From contig JAVRDV010000017.1 of NCBI GenBank assembly GCA_033439255.1, positions 1 through 64,000 of the forward strand: DNA of 64,000 bases, written 5' to 3'. Shown here one piece after another: positions 1-12,076 of this stretch. The stretch comes from Hericium rajendrae (lineage: Eukaryota; Basidiomycota; Agaricomycetes; Russulales; Hericiaceae). Each line of letters starts with the position of its first letter. Within the stretch, counting starts at the first letter, position 1. The position numbers and the translations under genes were made by a program. The notes beneath the pieces were generated by a model. It saw nothing but the letters and a program-made list of their open reading frames with translations, ran no database searches and had not been told where the DNA came from.

Positions 1-1111
1 TTTTGTTCTGTAGTATACTTGATTGTAGTAACTGTTTTGAATATAATGATTTTGACTTTATATTTTTCGTACCTGATTGACTTGAGATAATGATATTAGT
101 ATTCATATCTCACTTACTGTAGGGGTCATAGGGACCATAGGGACCATAGAAAGCCAGTGAATTTATATAGCAGCTATAGCTGCCCCTTAGAAATATATAG
201 CACTATATAATGTCTAACTACTGCTATATAGGCCATGATAGGCCTCATAGCCTTTTATAGTTGAGAAAGATAGCTACATAGATGATGATAGACGTCATAG
301 CATTATGATAGGACATATAAATGAACACTAGACTATATAAAATTTTAATTTCTCAGATGATATCTTAGCCTTTGCAGATACTAATGAGCTCATTTATTAC
401 TCAAAATTCAACAATTGAGACTCAATAGATCCTGAAGCATGCAAAATAGCAAGAAATTTGTATGCAAGATAAGCAATGACTAAAAAGTCTTGATGGTTGT
501 CCTGCTTTGTATATTAGAGGAGACTGCTTGTTATCTTTTTAGTAACTAAAAAATTATCAACACAGTAAATATGAGAATGTCTATATATTAAGAATAGTAT
601 ATATAGACTATAAGGAATAAAATTAAACAGAACAATATAAACACATTGATAGCAAGCAAATATCACATGTCATAATCAGCAAGAATATAGTGACTCAAAA
701 CATTTTGCTACATTTTGAAATTGAAGTTCTTACAGTCACCTTGCTTCTCCTACTAGTAACAAGTATGAGAATGTCTATCAGATTGATTTTACTGCTGAAT
801 GTGTCCTGCAATGCAAACTATCAGTGCTCTTCAGAGTGTTTTTTATATTCTTGAAATAAATGTACTTAAAAAAACACTAGATCAGTTTATATAAAACTGA
901 AATTACAGAATATGGATGACTCACATGTTGATTTTTTTGACCATCTTAGCATCTCTTAAGCACTAATAACCAATATCACTTACTCTTTACTTTACTATAT
1001 ATTTTATGTTTTCAAGGCATTCTGTAAATAAATAGTAAAAAGAAATAGTAAAAACCATTTATACACAGTAAATAAACAAAATAGTTGGAGCCTTAGTAGT
1101 AAAACTTATAT
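1..1111. other. AT-rich gene-free edge with ATAG/CTAT-rich cluster
   Basis: No convincing coding sequence was seen. Positions about 118-345 are packed with short self-complementary words of the kind ATAGC/GCTAT (for example the word GCAGCTATAGCTGC near 172). A similar texture recurs at about 48.0-48.25 kb and 63.7-63.96 kb, so this is probably part of a dispersed repeat or of transposon ends. The rest is AT-rich with no recognisable element. Confidence 0.5.
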
Positions 1112-2130
1112 TTGTCTACAAAAACTATGTACAAAGTATCTATGCTACTGGAGGGCATGGATGGCAGGCAAACAATGGTCTACAAGGCTGCGCAGGTCAT
1201 ACGGGGCCAGACACAAGCATGCACGCAATTGGTGCATGCGAGCATGCATGCGGGGCATGGCAGTGGCACGCGACTCGTACGTGGCCACGCACACACATGC
1301 AGGGTGGAACGGGGTGGGTTTATGGTGTGGGGGTTGTTCAGCTCTTGGGCCGTGCACGCATGGTTGCGGGTTGGCGGCCATGCATGCACAGGGAGCGCTG
1401 CTCGGGTCTGCCTATGTGCTGCGACCGTAGGAGTCACTGATGCGCGTGACCGTTCGTGACTGCACGCACAGCGTGCGTGCGTGCCCAGTCTGTGGCCGTA
1501 CGTGGCCGGCAGGAGCACCCTGCGCCTGCTCGCACAGTGCGTGTGTGCTGGTGTGGTTGTATGTAGCGCCGGCTGCCACGGGACCGTGCATGATGCAGTG
1601 GGTCTGCACATGGGCGGTGCGAGGCATCAAAGGTGTGGACGAGGCACAGGGGGCGTAGACGAGATGCAGAGCCCACGTGCAAGGCACTGCACTGCCGAGG
1701 CCGTGCGCGAAGCGTCAGGTTGCCCGAGTTCGTGCACAAGGCGTCGGGCTCTCACGGGCCCGTGCACTACGTGGGAAGCACATGTACAGGCAGTGCAGCG
1801 CGAAACGTGCGTATGCGAAGTGCGGGGATGCGTGGGCAGGGCCTGTACGCGAAGCACTGGGTCACCGGGGCCCGTGCGCGATGCGACGGACTTGCGCGCG
1901 AGGCGTGGTATCCTTGCGAGAGGTGCGGCGGGTGGGCGCAAGCCATCAGGCAGTCGCGGGCCCATGCGCGATGTGCATGCTTGCATGTTTGTGCTGGCGT
2001 GCCCGTCCCGGGGTGTGGCCAACCGGGTGCACTCGTTGCAGCGAGGCGCGAGGCGCTGGTGACATGGCGGTGAGGCGGCGAGGCAGCGACGGAGGAGGAG
2101 GGAGGGAAAAACAGATCGAGAGTACATTCA
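1112..2130. repeat. GC-rich degenerate minisatellite-like block
   Basis: A sharply bounded GC-rich island in AT-rich surroundings. It is built from degenerate copies of words such as GGGCCCGTGC, GCGCGATGC and GTGCACGAAGC, which open all reading frames without producing a plausible protein. Long open frames on both strands here are composition artefacts. Similar GC-rich islands occur at 6.7-7.15, 19.75-20.2, 46.7-47.9, 54.3-56.3 and 62.5-63.7 kb. The next 260 bases (to about 2390) hold nothing I can name. Confidence 0.55.
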
Positions 2131-2395
2131 AGTGATACTCTCAATGTTAGCATGTAAAAGAGAGAAGATAAGTATTTTGTACTCACCTTGGATATCCTCC
2201 AATACCCTCCGTGTCCAGCTTATGCCCTCCGACGCTTGGTTCGAACGAGCTGGAGAGGGATGAAAGGGAGCAGATGGGAAGGAGGACAGTGGTGGTGATC
2301 GAGACAGCGACATGTTGAAATTGCCTGGTGGCCTGTCTCGCAGGTGCGCGGCAGTTGCCGGAGTATGTTCAGTCACTTAGTGCATTGAGGTAATG

Positions 2396-3930
2396 CCAGG
2401 CGAGCTTGACAAAGTGCCATTGTTGAATGGTCATCCCGCGCCGGCCCGTCGGTCACAATGTAGCAGTTACTCAATGACAGGCCTGCTCCCCTTATGTACC
2501 AATAAGTCATTGTCTGGCCTCTGGTCATTTAATCTGTAGTGTCCATTTATCATTGACTGGCCTGGTTCACTATGTACCAATGGGTCATTGTCTGGCCCAC
2601 TGGATGTGGTGGGAGGTCATTGGCTGGCCCGTACTCATGAAGTATCTACTATCCATTTCCCATTGACGGGCCTGTAGTATATACCAATGCATCATTGACG
2701 GGCCGGTTCTCTTACAATACCGCTGTACATTCATCATTCACCGGCCTGTCCTCTGACGTCCATTGGATCATTGACCGGCCCATTCCATCCCGCGGGTTGT
2801 CAATTGCTCAGCCCGTCTTCCAACGTCCATTGGGTCATTGACAGGCCCATCCTCTCATATCATCACTGTTCATTCATCATTCACCGGCCCGTCCTCCAAC
2901 GTCCATTGGGTCATTGACAGGCCCATTCCATCCCGCGGGTTGTCAATTGCTCGGCCCGTCTTCCAACATCCATTGGGTCATTGGCCGGCCGGTCCTCTTA
3001 CAATACCGCTGTACATTCATCATTGACTGGCCCGTCCTCCAACGTCCATTGGGTCATTGACAGGCCCATCCTCTCATATCACCACTGTTCATTCATCATT
3101 CACCGGCCCGTCCTCCAACGTCCATTGGGTCATTGACAGGCCCATTCCATCCCGCGGGTTGTCAATTGCTCGGCCTGTCTTCCAACATCCATTGGGTCAT
3201 TGGCCGGCCAGTCCTCTTACAATACCGCTGTACATTCATCATTCACCGGCCCGTCCTCCAACATCCATTGGGTCATTGACCGGCCCATCCTCTCACAATT
3301 TCTACTATCAATTCCCCATTGACGGGCCTGCAGTATATACAAATGGGTCATTGATGGGCCCGTCCTCTTAGAATATACCATTGTACATTCATCATTGACC
3401 GGCCCACTCGATCCCGCGGCATCACAATTGCTCGGCCCGTCCTGTACCGTCCATCGGGTCATTGACGGGCCCGTCCTCTCACAATAACACTGTACATTGG
3501 GTCATTGGCCGGCCCGTCCTTGTACAATGTCTCCTGTACATTCATCATTGACGGGCCCGTCCTCCACCATCCAATGGGTCATTGGCTGGCCTGTCCTCCT
3601 ACCATTTTTACCATTTATTCATCATTGACGGGCCCGTCCTCTACCGTCCATTGGATCATTAACGGGCCGGTTCTCTCACAATGTCTACTGTACATTCATC
3701 ATTCACCGGCCTGTCCTCTGACGTTCATTGGGTCATTGACAGGCCCATTCCATCCTGCGGGTTGTCAATTGCTCGGCCCGTCCTCCAACGTCCATTGGAT
3801 CATTGACCAGCCCATCCTCTCATAACACCACTGTTCATTCATCATTCACCGGCCCGTCCTCCAACGTCCATTGGGTCATTGACAGGCCAGTTCTCTTATA
3901 ATACCACAGTGCACGCTCGTTACTGGGGTG
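2396..3930. repeat. Satellite array of 'CATTGACCGGCCC' units with about 219-bp higher-order period
   Basis: About 1.5 kb consist of variants of a short unit built around CATTGACCGGCCCGTCCTC and GTCCATTGGGTCATTGAC. Neighbouring segments repeat almost exactly with a period near 219 bp (compare 2838-3026 with 3057-3245), so there is a higher-order structure above the short unit. The peptides predicted from it are repetitive and not biological. A shorter copy of the same family lies at 20945-21235. Confidence 0.9.
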
Positions 3931-4039
3931 AAGGTGGGTGATACCGTGTTAATATATTCCATGAGATACAATGGAATTGCATGAATTTTGGAACCTAATG
4001 AGACAAGTGCGACATCATGGAAACATAAATTAGAACGCA

Positions 4040-4275
4040 GCAGGCTGCTCCTGGTCCGTGGGTAAGGCAGGGACAACCCACCTAGCCGCGGGTAAGGCAG
4101 GGACAACCCCACCTGCTGCGGGTAAGGCAGGGACAGCCCACCTGCCGCGGGTAAGGCAGGGACAACCCCACTTGCCGTGGGTAAGGCAGGGACAACCCAC
4201 TTGCCGTGGGTAAGGCAGGGACAACCCCACCTGCTGCGGGTAAGGCAGGGACAGCTAAGGCAGGGACAACCCACC
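4040..4275. repeat. 30-bp minisatellite (GGGTAAGGCAGGGACAAC)
   Basis: About seven tandem copies of a near 30-bp unit beginning GGGTAAGGCAGGGACAAC and varying in the CCACCTGCYGC part. The array sits directly beside a piece of the RPS3 gene. The same pairing (this minisatellite plus RPS3 pieces) recurs at 20555-20640, which suggests the two were duplicated together. Confidence 0.9.
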
Positions 4276-4289
4276 TCCTGCAGGTAATC

Positions 4290-4412
4290 AGCCGCCGCCG
4301 GTGATTGATATATCCTGTGAGATACAATGGAATCTAATGAGACAAGTGCGACATGATGGAAACATACCGGCTGACTGGAGTGGATCATGAAGCCGTCGGT
4401 GCACCAGACCTT
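4290..4412 (-). pseudogene. RPS3 (uS3) gene fragment, exon end plus intron
   Basis: Read on the minus strand this starts with the end of an exon giving the peptide [10 protein letters not shown], characteristic of 40S ribosomal protein uS3, and runs through a typical intron that starts GTATGTTTCC and ends near 4316 with CTCACAG. A second, slightly diverged copy of the intron lies at about 3955-4027, on the other side of the minisatellite. Retention of the intron shows that genomic DNA, not mRNA, was copied. It is far too short to function. Confidence 0.75.
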
Positions 4413-4668
4413 GTAGATAGGTTATTAACTATACTGACAATACTCGGAGCATGGGTTACAAACCACCCGGTAACCTATATAGGGTAAATGTGCTATGATA
4501 CCGGCCCGGAAAGCGTTCGAGCACGCTGTTCAATATGTTTTTCTTGGAGAAACATATCCCTTTAGGGTAATTTCTCCGATATCGTGCCTGGCGGGCGTTC
4601 TGGCTCGTTGGGGGGGTTCGGGCATGCCTCGGGGACACTCCCTGGTATGTTTCTCCGTGAAAAACGGG

Positions 4669-5755
4669 GACTAACAAAACGCGACACAGACACACTCGTG
4701 CCTGACCAGCCACAACACCCCCGTCGGCGACACAGTCGACCATCTGCGACACAGTCGACCATCTCGACACAGTCCCCACATCAGCGACACAGTCGCCTGG
4801 GGGGTCGGTCGGGCAGAATCGGACGCGAATGCCTGCCGCCGGTGATGACAGTGACAGGATTACAGCAGTAATATCATGCGTACGCAATGGCAAGTTATTC
4901 ATAACTTCGTATTAGCAGAATTTTACAAGTCATCCTAGGACTTGGAATGTAATAATTCTAGATCAAGTCGTGTACATTGGTCTGTTCTTACATCAGCCAG
5001 CTTCATTCTCAAGAATTTTGGTTTTGTAGTTACAGAATAATTCACGAAAATCTAGATATACAGATTATAAATGTAGCAAAGTGGTCGGGCCATTCTCCAA
5101 GTGGTGCGGGGTGACAGGATACATGGTAGGGCAGACAGTATATTCTTCATCTGTGCATTAAAGGTGACGAGCACAATGGCAGGCTCAAACTCACAGGGTG
5201 ATGGCATCTCCGATATTGGCATATGCATTGGCATCAGCAAGAATGCGAGACGTACCATGCATGGGCAGAAGATGGTGGGCACGGAGGGGCGGGATGCAGT
5301 GTTGGGTGGAAGACCGGTCTCACACGAGTGGTGTGATACATACACGATGAGCTGCACGTCGAGCACAATATTCAGCCTTGTACGACCTGTCCAACAAAGA
5401 GAGGAACTCACCATCACCCGGCTGCGGTCTACGAGCAAGCGGCGCCTCCCGGGAGCGTCTGTCATTCCCGCTGGGCATCGTGTGCGACGTGGACGTGGTG
5501 GTGGTGGTAGTGGTGGTGTGGAAATCGGGAGGGAGCGAGGGAATGCGCGATGCTGTCGCATCGCACGCGTTATTGACGCGTTATTTGGTGATCACACCGC
5601 CCGATACATCCCGAGCCGTCCCGAAACGAACAAGCGACTGTGTCGCTGATGTGCGGACTGTATCGCAGATGGTCGACTGTGTCGCTTGACGAGTGTGTTG
5701 TGGCTGGTCAGGCACGAGTGTGTCTGTGTCGCGTTTCGTTGGTCCTCGTGAAAAA
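4669..5755. mobile_element. Putative non-autonomous element with about 125-bp inverted ends
   Basis: The segment 4669-4795 (starting GGGGACTAACAAAACGCGAC) reappears in reverse complement at about 5630-5755, ending GCGTTTCGTTGGTCC. Both arms contain short CGACACAGTCG repeats. The 830 bases between them have long open frames on both strands (for example 5101-5649 plus and 5052-5561 minus) but nothing I recognise. The pair looks like a MITE or foldback element. No target duplication was identified because both sides are buried in the 112-bp repeat described next. Confidence 0.55.
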
Positions 5756-6226
5756 CATATCCCTTTAGGGTAATTTCTCCGATATCGTGCCTGGCGGGCA
5801 TTCTGGCTCGTTGGGGGGGTTCGGGCATGCCTCGGGGACATGCTCTGATATGTTTCTCCACGAAAAACATATCCCTTTATGGTAATCCCTTTGATATCGT
5901 GCCTGGCGGACGTTCTGGCTCATTGGGGGGGGTTCGGGCATGCCTCGGGGACATGCTCTGATATGTTTCTCCACGAAAAACATATCCCTTTATGGTAATC
6001 CCTTTGATATCGTGCCTGGCGGGCGTTCTGGCTCATTGGGGGGGTTCGGGCATGCCTCGGGGACACTCTCTGATATGTTTCTCCACGAAAAACATATCCC
6101 TTTATGGTAATCCCTTTGATATCGTGCCTGGCGGGCGTTCTGGCTCATTGGGGGGGGTTCGGGCATGCCTCGGGGACACTCTCTGATATGTTTCTCCACG
6201 AAAAACATATCCCTTTATGGTAACCA
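5751..6226. repeat. 112-bp tandem repeat with self-complementary ends
   Basis: Four full copies start at 5751, 5863, 5976 and 6088, with a partial one at 6201. Each begins AAAAACATATCCCTTTA and ends GATATGTTTCTCCACG, so AAACATATC and GATATGTTT can pair and each unit can fold back. A related single copy lies at about 4540-4668, left of the inverted-end element. No protein is expected. Confidence 0.9.
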
Positions 6227-6699
6227 TCCGTGGGTAAGTCGACTTAGGCGTTTTCGAGATTTTCGTAAGTCATTCACCTTGTCCACAGCAAGGTCTTTTA
6301 GACATATCCAGGTGGAAGTTATGACTTGAATTTGCAAAGTAATTACTTTAACATGGATCTACGCTGGAATCAACCACGGATGTGGAGATAACGAGTAATG
6401 AAAGTGTAACGAGTAATGAAAGCCTACGACAGCAAAGCCAACGCTGCGAAATCAGAACTGAACAAATGCGAAAAGACGAGACAAGTGCAATGCAAACGTG
6501 ATCAGAAAGCGTGTATGAGCGACGCGAACAAAAACCGCTGCCGCCACCTGCCAGCAGGATAAAGCGGGCGACGTGAAACTGGGATAGCTGGCGCAGTTGT
6601 CCACAGCCATACGCATGCAATAACCGGTGGGCTTGGCCCAGCACATGCGAGCGGAGCCATATGAATGCGTGCATGGGCATGCGTGCACTCGGGGCGAGG

Positions 6700-7150
6700 T
6701 GAGTGACGAAGGATGGCAGCTGTCGAGGCGGTGGACAAAATGGCGCGGGGACTGGAGGCCGTCAAGGCCGTGGGCGAGATGGCGCGGGGGCTGTCGAGGC
6801 CGTGGGCAACGTGGCGCGGGGAATGCAGACGCGAGCGATCGCGCACTTGCGGTAGGGGAGCATTGAAGGCACGTGGGGGGGTAGCGTGTCTCGGCGGGCG
6901 GTCCAGCACACGCGTCTCGTGCAGGCGGTTGAGCACACGCTGAAGGAGGGCCGTCGTGTGCGAGGTGGTTGAGGGCACGTGGGCGGCGTAGCGTGTCTCG
7001 GCGGACGGTCGAGCACACGCATCTCGCGCAGGCCGTTGAGCACACGCCGTAGGAAGGCCGACAAATGCGTGCGCGAGGTGGTTGAGGGTATGCGGGCGAC
7101 GTAGCGTGCGTCGCGCACAGGGTCGCGCACACGCCGTAGGACGGCGGACG
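6700..7150. repeat. GC-rich degenerate tandem repeats
   Basis: At 6715-6830 a unit of about 35 bp containing GAGGCCGTGGGCGAGATGGCGCGG is repeated about three times. At 6870-7140 a unit of about 113 bp containing AGCGTGTCTCGGCGG and GAGCACACGC is repeated about twice. Long minus-strand open frames across it are arginine/alanine/proline-rich shadows. Between 6230 and 6700 nothing was recognised. At 7200-7430 there is a plausible intron on the plus strand (GTAAGTACAAG to TTTGCAG) but no assignable gene. Confidence 0.65.
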
Positions 7151-7533
7151 CTGCGGCCACGCGGGTGTTGGTGAAGTTGAGGACGGCGAGTGGCCGTGGG
7201 AGGTTGCCGCGCGTGTCTATCAAAGCAGCTGGTAAGTACAAGTGTTCACCGCGATATCGATGTACTGACTTACTTATGAGTCCGTCCCCTGCCCTTTGCA
7301 GCATTGACCACCGGCGTCGTCAACGCTGGCGGTAAGAGGCAGCCTGTGACTCGTGAGGTCTGGCCGAAGTCTCAGGACATCGGCGTTCGCCGGTTCTGTG
7401 GCTGAAAACAGCTCCGATTCAAATTCTCGGCCAATACCGGCCTCATGCAATGCAATTAAACATAAGTCGAAGTCGAGGAGATCACAGGTGTGGTAACTAG
7501 TCTACGGAACGGCACGACGGACAGAATACGGAA

Positions 7534-10500
7534 TCAAGAAAGGGAAATGCTGCATATGGTGGGCGAAGCAAGCATAAACGATGGGGCAAAGGTGGCTTCA
7601 AGAAAAAATACCTCATTTTCTGGGCTGAGAGTCAGTACGTACATGGATAGACCAGCTGGGTGCACGTACCTCTTCTGCCTCTTTGCTGGCCTGGCTTCAG
7701 CTTCAGGCTGCGAGGCCAATCCAGATCGACGGCGCCCAGAAGCGATAGGGCCAAGCAAAAGGACTTCGAGCACGGAGGTGACATCCGCCACAGCATCCTC
7801 CCAAGACTTCTCATCTTCGACCTCTTCAGACTCCCTGATTGCCATGCCCCAGAACGCCAAGGCAGCCACGACGCTCAGAAGGCCATTCTGCCCAGTAACA
7901 TCAACCTTCTCCCAAGAAAGGTCCCGCGTAGGTGGTTTCAGCGCCGTCGAGTCTTTTCAAGGCGAGCGGGGGTTGAAGCGCACGCCACCAGACCCAGAAT
8001 GCCTGCGCCATGGTGTCTGTGTCGCCGATGTCGTATGTGCGCCATGCCCTGGCCCACTGGATCCACTCAGCTACCACGGCAGGGCGACCCTTGGCATCGA
8101 GCCGTGGTCTGCCGTCCCCAGGCTGTTTTGCTCTAGACATCAGCATGGAGCTCAAAGAAGAAAGGCACCAAGGCTCACCGAAAATCCACGATTCTCCTCA
8201 TGCTTGAAAAATGCCACTAGCAGCAAGCGCCAGCCGTCGCCAAAGTCCAGCCCCAGCAGAAACTTCAGGGAGCTGGAGAAGAGCACCGGCCATGAAGACG
8301 TGTCGAGGCCATTGAGGTCTACGCGCGAAATATCGTCGCGAAGGGCTTGCAAGGCAGGCAAGGACGCGGACGGTGCCTTCGAGGCAGTCAAGCCGTGCGT
8401 TTCGGACGCCGGCGTGGGAGGGCGCCCAGGAGGCGGAGACGGGGTGGGGGAGGGCAGAGGCGGGGTGGGGCGTGGCGAAGTCGAACGCGCCTGACGCGGA
8501 CGGGCGGTCGCCGTGTCCGTCGCAGGCGTCTCCATCACAGCACCGTTTGCTGGCCTGATCGTCGTCGGCGCGCCCTTTGCGGATGAGGCCGGGGTGGTGT
8601 CCTTCGCGGGCGAGGCCATGGCTGACGCGTCCTTCGCGGGCGAGGCCATGGCTGACGCGTCCTTCGTAGGCGGGACAGTGGCCGACGGGGCCGTGGCGGG
8701 CGGGCGCGGGCGGGGCTGTGGCGGGCGGGGCCGTGGCGGGCGTATCCTTTGCGCGCGTGTCCTCGGCGGGCGGGGCCGTGGCGGGCGCGTCCTTCGCGCG
8801 CGCGTCCTCGGCGGGCGGGGCCGTGGCGGGCGTGTCCTTCGCGGGCGAGGCCATGGCTGACGCGTCCTTCGTGGGCGGGACCGTGGCGGACGGGGCCTCT
8901 GCGTACGAGGCCGTGGCGGATGGGGCCGTCATAGGCGTTTCCACCAACGCAGATGCAGTAGACCTCGTGCTACCACGAGAGCGGGCAGAGTTGCGGGGAC
9001 TAAATGCAGCCAAAGACAGCGGGACTGTCGGCGGCACTGCAAAGCGACTAAACATAGAGCCAGCAAGTGGAGGAGATGTGTTACCTGGCGAAGGAGGGGG
9101 GGATGGGGAAACAGGCGCAAAGGGACCCACCCCCCCCTCTTGAACTGGAGGGGACTGGGGGCGCGGGGACCTTGTAGTTGGCGTTGACAACGTTGATGGA
9201 CGAGGCACTGGTGTGAGAAGCGCTTCCGCGCCTTCTTGACTTGATTTGTCAGGCGCCTGCGTGGCGTTTGGCGCGCTTGCTGCAATCCGGCGCATTGCAA
9301 ATTCAAAACAACGAAGTAAGTAGACATCCTGGCCATAGAGAAGACCTAGCACTCACGCAAAGCTGCACGCGAGAACTTTCTAAACGACGAAGCAGCCGTG
9401 TTGTAGCCCACCTTGTCAAAGTGCGGCCATATCTCGTCGACCAAACCGCGCTTGTATCCTGCATGGACACTCCAAGGCAAGTCAACTCCTTGCAAAGTGG
9501 AAGGCGAAGGTGAGTCACCCATACCTCATAACGTCGATCTCGCCTTCATTTTCTTCATAACCACCCCCCATCATAATAGTCACCACCGTCCCGAGCCGCT
9601 CCGCGATTAGTTCTGCGATCGGCTGCAAGAACTCGTACGACGATCTCAAGGCCCTATAGGTACGTCAGCGCGCGGTTTCCGAGAAGGTGGGCAGCACCAC
9701 TCACAAGCGTTGGTCCTCGGGCACCACAGGAGCGTCGACACGCCGGTTGTAATCATCCATCGCCGCTGCGTGTCGTTCCTCCGCGATCCTTCTGATGGAG
9801 GCCTTGAACTCTGGGTCCTCGGCTTCCCATTTCTGTCGCGCGAATTCCGCTCTGAAGTTAATGTCTCGGTTCGACTTCTCTGGATCGGCGGTGTCAGCAT
9901 TCAGGCCGAGCTCTGCAGCCCTCACCTTCCACCCTTCCTTCAGCTTCTCTTGCCAGAACAAAGACATATATGTCTGCCAATCGGTTTTCTTCTTCGGCGG
10001 CTTCACAAGTTGGCGAATGAGCACGGAGAACGAATCGGCACGGACACCGACAGAAGGCGCGGGAGAATTGGAGGGGTTGAATGTCGATGTCGACGTGGAC
10101 GCCAGCATCGACGACACCGCGGAAGCCGCAGACGCGGCGGGCGCGGTGGTTGTCAACTTCCTCTCCTCGTGCTGGTAAAAGCGCTTGATTTTCTATCGAC
10201 AGGTGAGCATTGCATCTCAAGCTGTCAAGAAATATACTCACATCCCGTACGTCTTTATATATCCCCTCCTTCCTCGCTCTCTCCTCCATCGACTCGCCTT
10301 CGTGATCGCTAGGATTGTCGAGGTCAGAGTCGGGCGGGTCGGCGAGGTCCTCGGGGAGGATATCGTTCAGCACGGCGTCATAGCCGTACTTTCGTATCAT
10401 GAGCCGAGTGATGCGCGTGTAGAAGGCGTTCGCCCCGTCTTTGTCCTTCGCCACCTTACGATATTCGGAGCGGCGCGCTGAGAGAAATTGAAGACGAGGT

Positions 10501-10598
10501 CCTTGTGCCCATGCTGGGCGCCCAGGCGGTCTCTTCACACGTTTGGGAGGTTTGTTCATCTGGTAGAGTGTGCTGTCGTGAGAGACGTGTGATCCCAA
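7534..10598 (-). pseudogene. Decayed Agaricomycete-expanded protein of unknown function (WWRALQP / GQNGLLSVVA family)
   Basis: A multi-exon minus-strand gene. The first exon (from 10598) encodes a basic N-terminus with GRPAWAQG and a KYGYDA segment. The next encodes KIKRFYQHEERKL and a charged domain (KTDWQTYMSLFWQEKLKEGW). A long Ala/Pro/Ser repeat-rich linker follows at 8.4-9.3 kb, and then the conserved C-terminal motifs AVVAEWIQWAR, FWVWWRALQP and DVTGQNGLLSVVAALAFWG. A clean intron lies at 8123-8178. From memory this order of motifs marks a large Agaricomycete family of unknown function. Between WWRALQP and GQNGLLS the frame changes and a TGA (7957-7959) interrupts it, and the linker also changes frame, so the copy is probably dead. 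Confidence 0.6.
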
Positions 10599-10785
10599 TG
10601 GTCCGAAGGGTCTGTTGACGGGTTAAAACCCCCTGGGTGGTCCTCATATGCTTATGCCCCACAAGTTTGGTGCAGGCAGGCCTTGGTCTCTGGCTCGCTT
10701 ATGTCTGGATCCAATGTTTCATACTGAATAAATATCGGCTACATTTTTAGAGAGGTACAACCAGGGGTTGCTAAGCCTATACATT

Positions 10786-12076
10786 CTAAGCTACTGGTAG
10801 CTGGTGTGAGAAGCCATCTTCTCCGGTTGGAGATCCCCATGCAACCCAGAGCCGACGATTATATTCAGAGATGGCTGCGAAATAGTCAGGAAATCCAATG
10901 ATACGGCCACCATCTTTCTCGCCAGCCGTTTCCTCATTTGCATCATCCCTGTCCGGTATTGAGTGAGCAGCTACCGATACTGAAAGTTGGCAGGAATTCA
11001 TACCAAAACAAATAAACTCCAGGCTTTGAGCCATTAAAGACAACCCAGCAGTATTCCGGGCGTCGATCTCTGAGCGCGGTTGTAAAGTAATGTGGCGGCC
11101 TGTATTTGCATAAGTCGCCAGAAACGGAGCGCCCGTGAGGCCAATTTGAAACACGTACGGAAGGCCCTGGGCGCGAAGTGCCTCTGATTGAAAGCGTTGC
11201 CGAGTCCCGTCAGGGTGGTAGATCCACACCGCCCGTGCATCCATTGCCTTCTTCCATAGCTCGACTGCGGCAGGACGGCCGGCAACCGATTTGTACACGG
11301 TTCGACGCGGGTTGTCTGAAGTGTTAAGGGCATCGTCCAGGGCGTCGTGCCTCAAAGGAGTTCAGTACAGCAACCCGCTGAAAGCCGTCAAAACCTCACT
11401 TGTTAGAATATATTCCAGGTATTGGTCCAACCAGAACAACCCAGTATGTCCGATGAGCGCGCTCTGTGGAAACAATGAGCGCGGAGCAGGCAAAACGGGA
11501 AAGAGGCTCACCATCAGGATCATAGTCGTCGCCAAGTGGGAAAAACCCATCCCCAGATGCGCCGTCGGCTGTGCGTATGACATCGACGTCAGGATCAGGG
11601 CCTACATTTCGCATCGGGCCACCCTCTCTGCCTAGCGCTGGCGAGTGGCTCCGCTCCCCACTTTCGTCGACACCGGCGCGGTCGTCGTGCTCACGCCGTG
11701 GAACGCGAACGTGGCTGGTATCCGTGCTCGGGCCATGGGGGCAACGGGCCTGGTTTGTGGAGACATGTCTGAATGAGGTTAGGTGACGGGTGCCGGCCGG
11801 CTGCACTGAGGCGTCCTCAAAGCGAACTCTGCGGGATCGAAATGGAAACGAATCGGCTGTTTGGATAGCAGCACCCTCTTGGAGTGGAACGCCGTCGTTA
11901 CCATGGACACCGGTGCACCTGCACTGCTGCGCCTGGACAGGGCGTTCCACACCTGCGTCTCCTGCGTGACGCTCAGCCGTGCCTTGTCTACTCCAGCTGT
12001 AGGTCACGGTCAGGCTATCAGCGGTTTTGACGAGCGCGGCTATGTCGCCAGAGATGGTGAAAGAAAGGGACGACAT
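10786..12076 (-). CDS. Hypothetical protein with RNase H1 N-terminal-like domain
   Basis: The start at 12076 opens MSSLSFTISGDIAAL. A poorly conserved, charged region follows. After a small intron (minus-strand donor GTGAGCC, acceptor TTCCACAG, near 11.5 kb) comes YWVVLVGPIPGIYSNK. A second intron of about 49 nt leads to DALDDALNTSDNPRRTVYKS and AAVELWKKAMDARAV. The pattern (YWVV..G..PGIY, then a helix and a basic RRTVYKS strand) resembles the small RNA/DNA-hybrid binding domain at the N-terminus of fungal RNase H1. No RNase H catalytic domain follows. The C-terminal part (10786-11220) is of unknown nature. Function is not established. Confidence 0.45.

Noticed and set aside
1180-2127. Many overlapping open frames of 60-190 codons on both strands
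   Set aside because: Cys/His/Arg-rich translations of a GC-rich degenerate repeat; no consistent frame and no family pattern.
2838-3371. Repetitive open frames with FTGPSSNVHWVIDRP-type peptides
   Set aside because: They arise only because the satellite unit keeps frame over a 219-bp period.
5052-5649. Opposed open frames of 169 and 182 codons between the inverted ends
   Set aside because: No recognisable domain and no splice or codon evidence to prefer one; mentioned only as the interior of the element.
7140-7435. Possible histone H3-like two-exon fragment (RVSIKAA, intron, LTTGVV...TREVW)
   Set aside because: The intron borders are good and a few residues resemble H3 around its KAA and TVALREI parts, but alignment needs many gaps and mismatches. 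Not enough for a call.
8347-9143. Long plus-strand Ala/Gly/Arg-rich open frames
   Set aside because: They run antisense through the Ala/Pro repeat linker of the minus-strand gene and consist of repeats; no motif or splice support.
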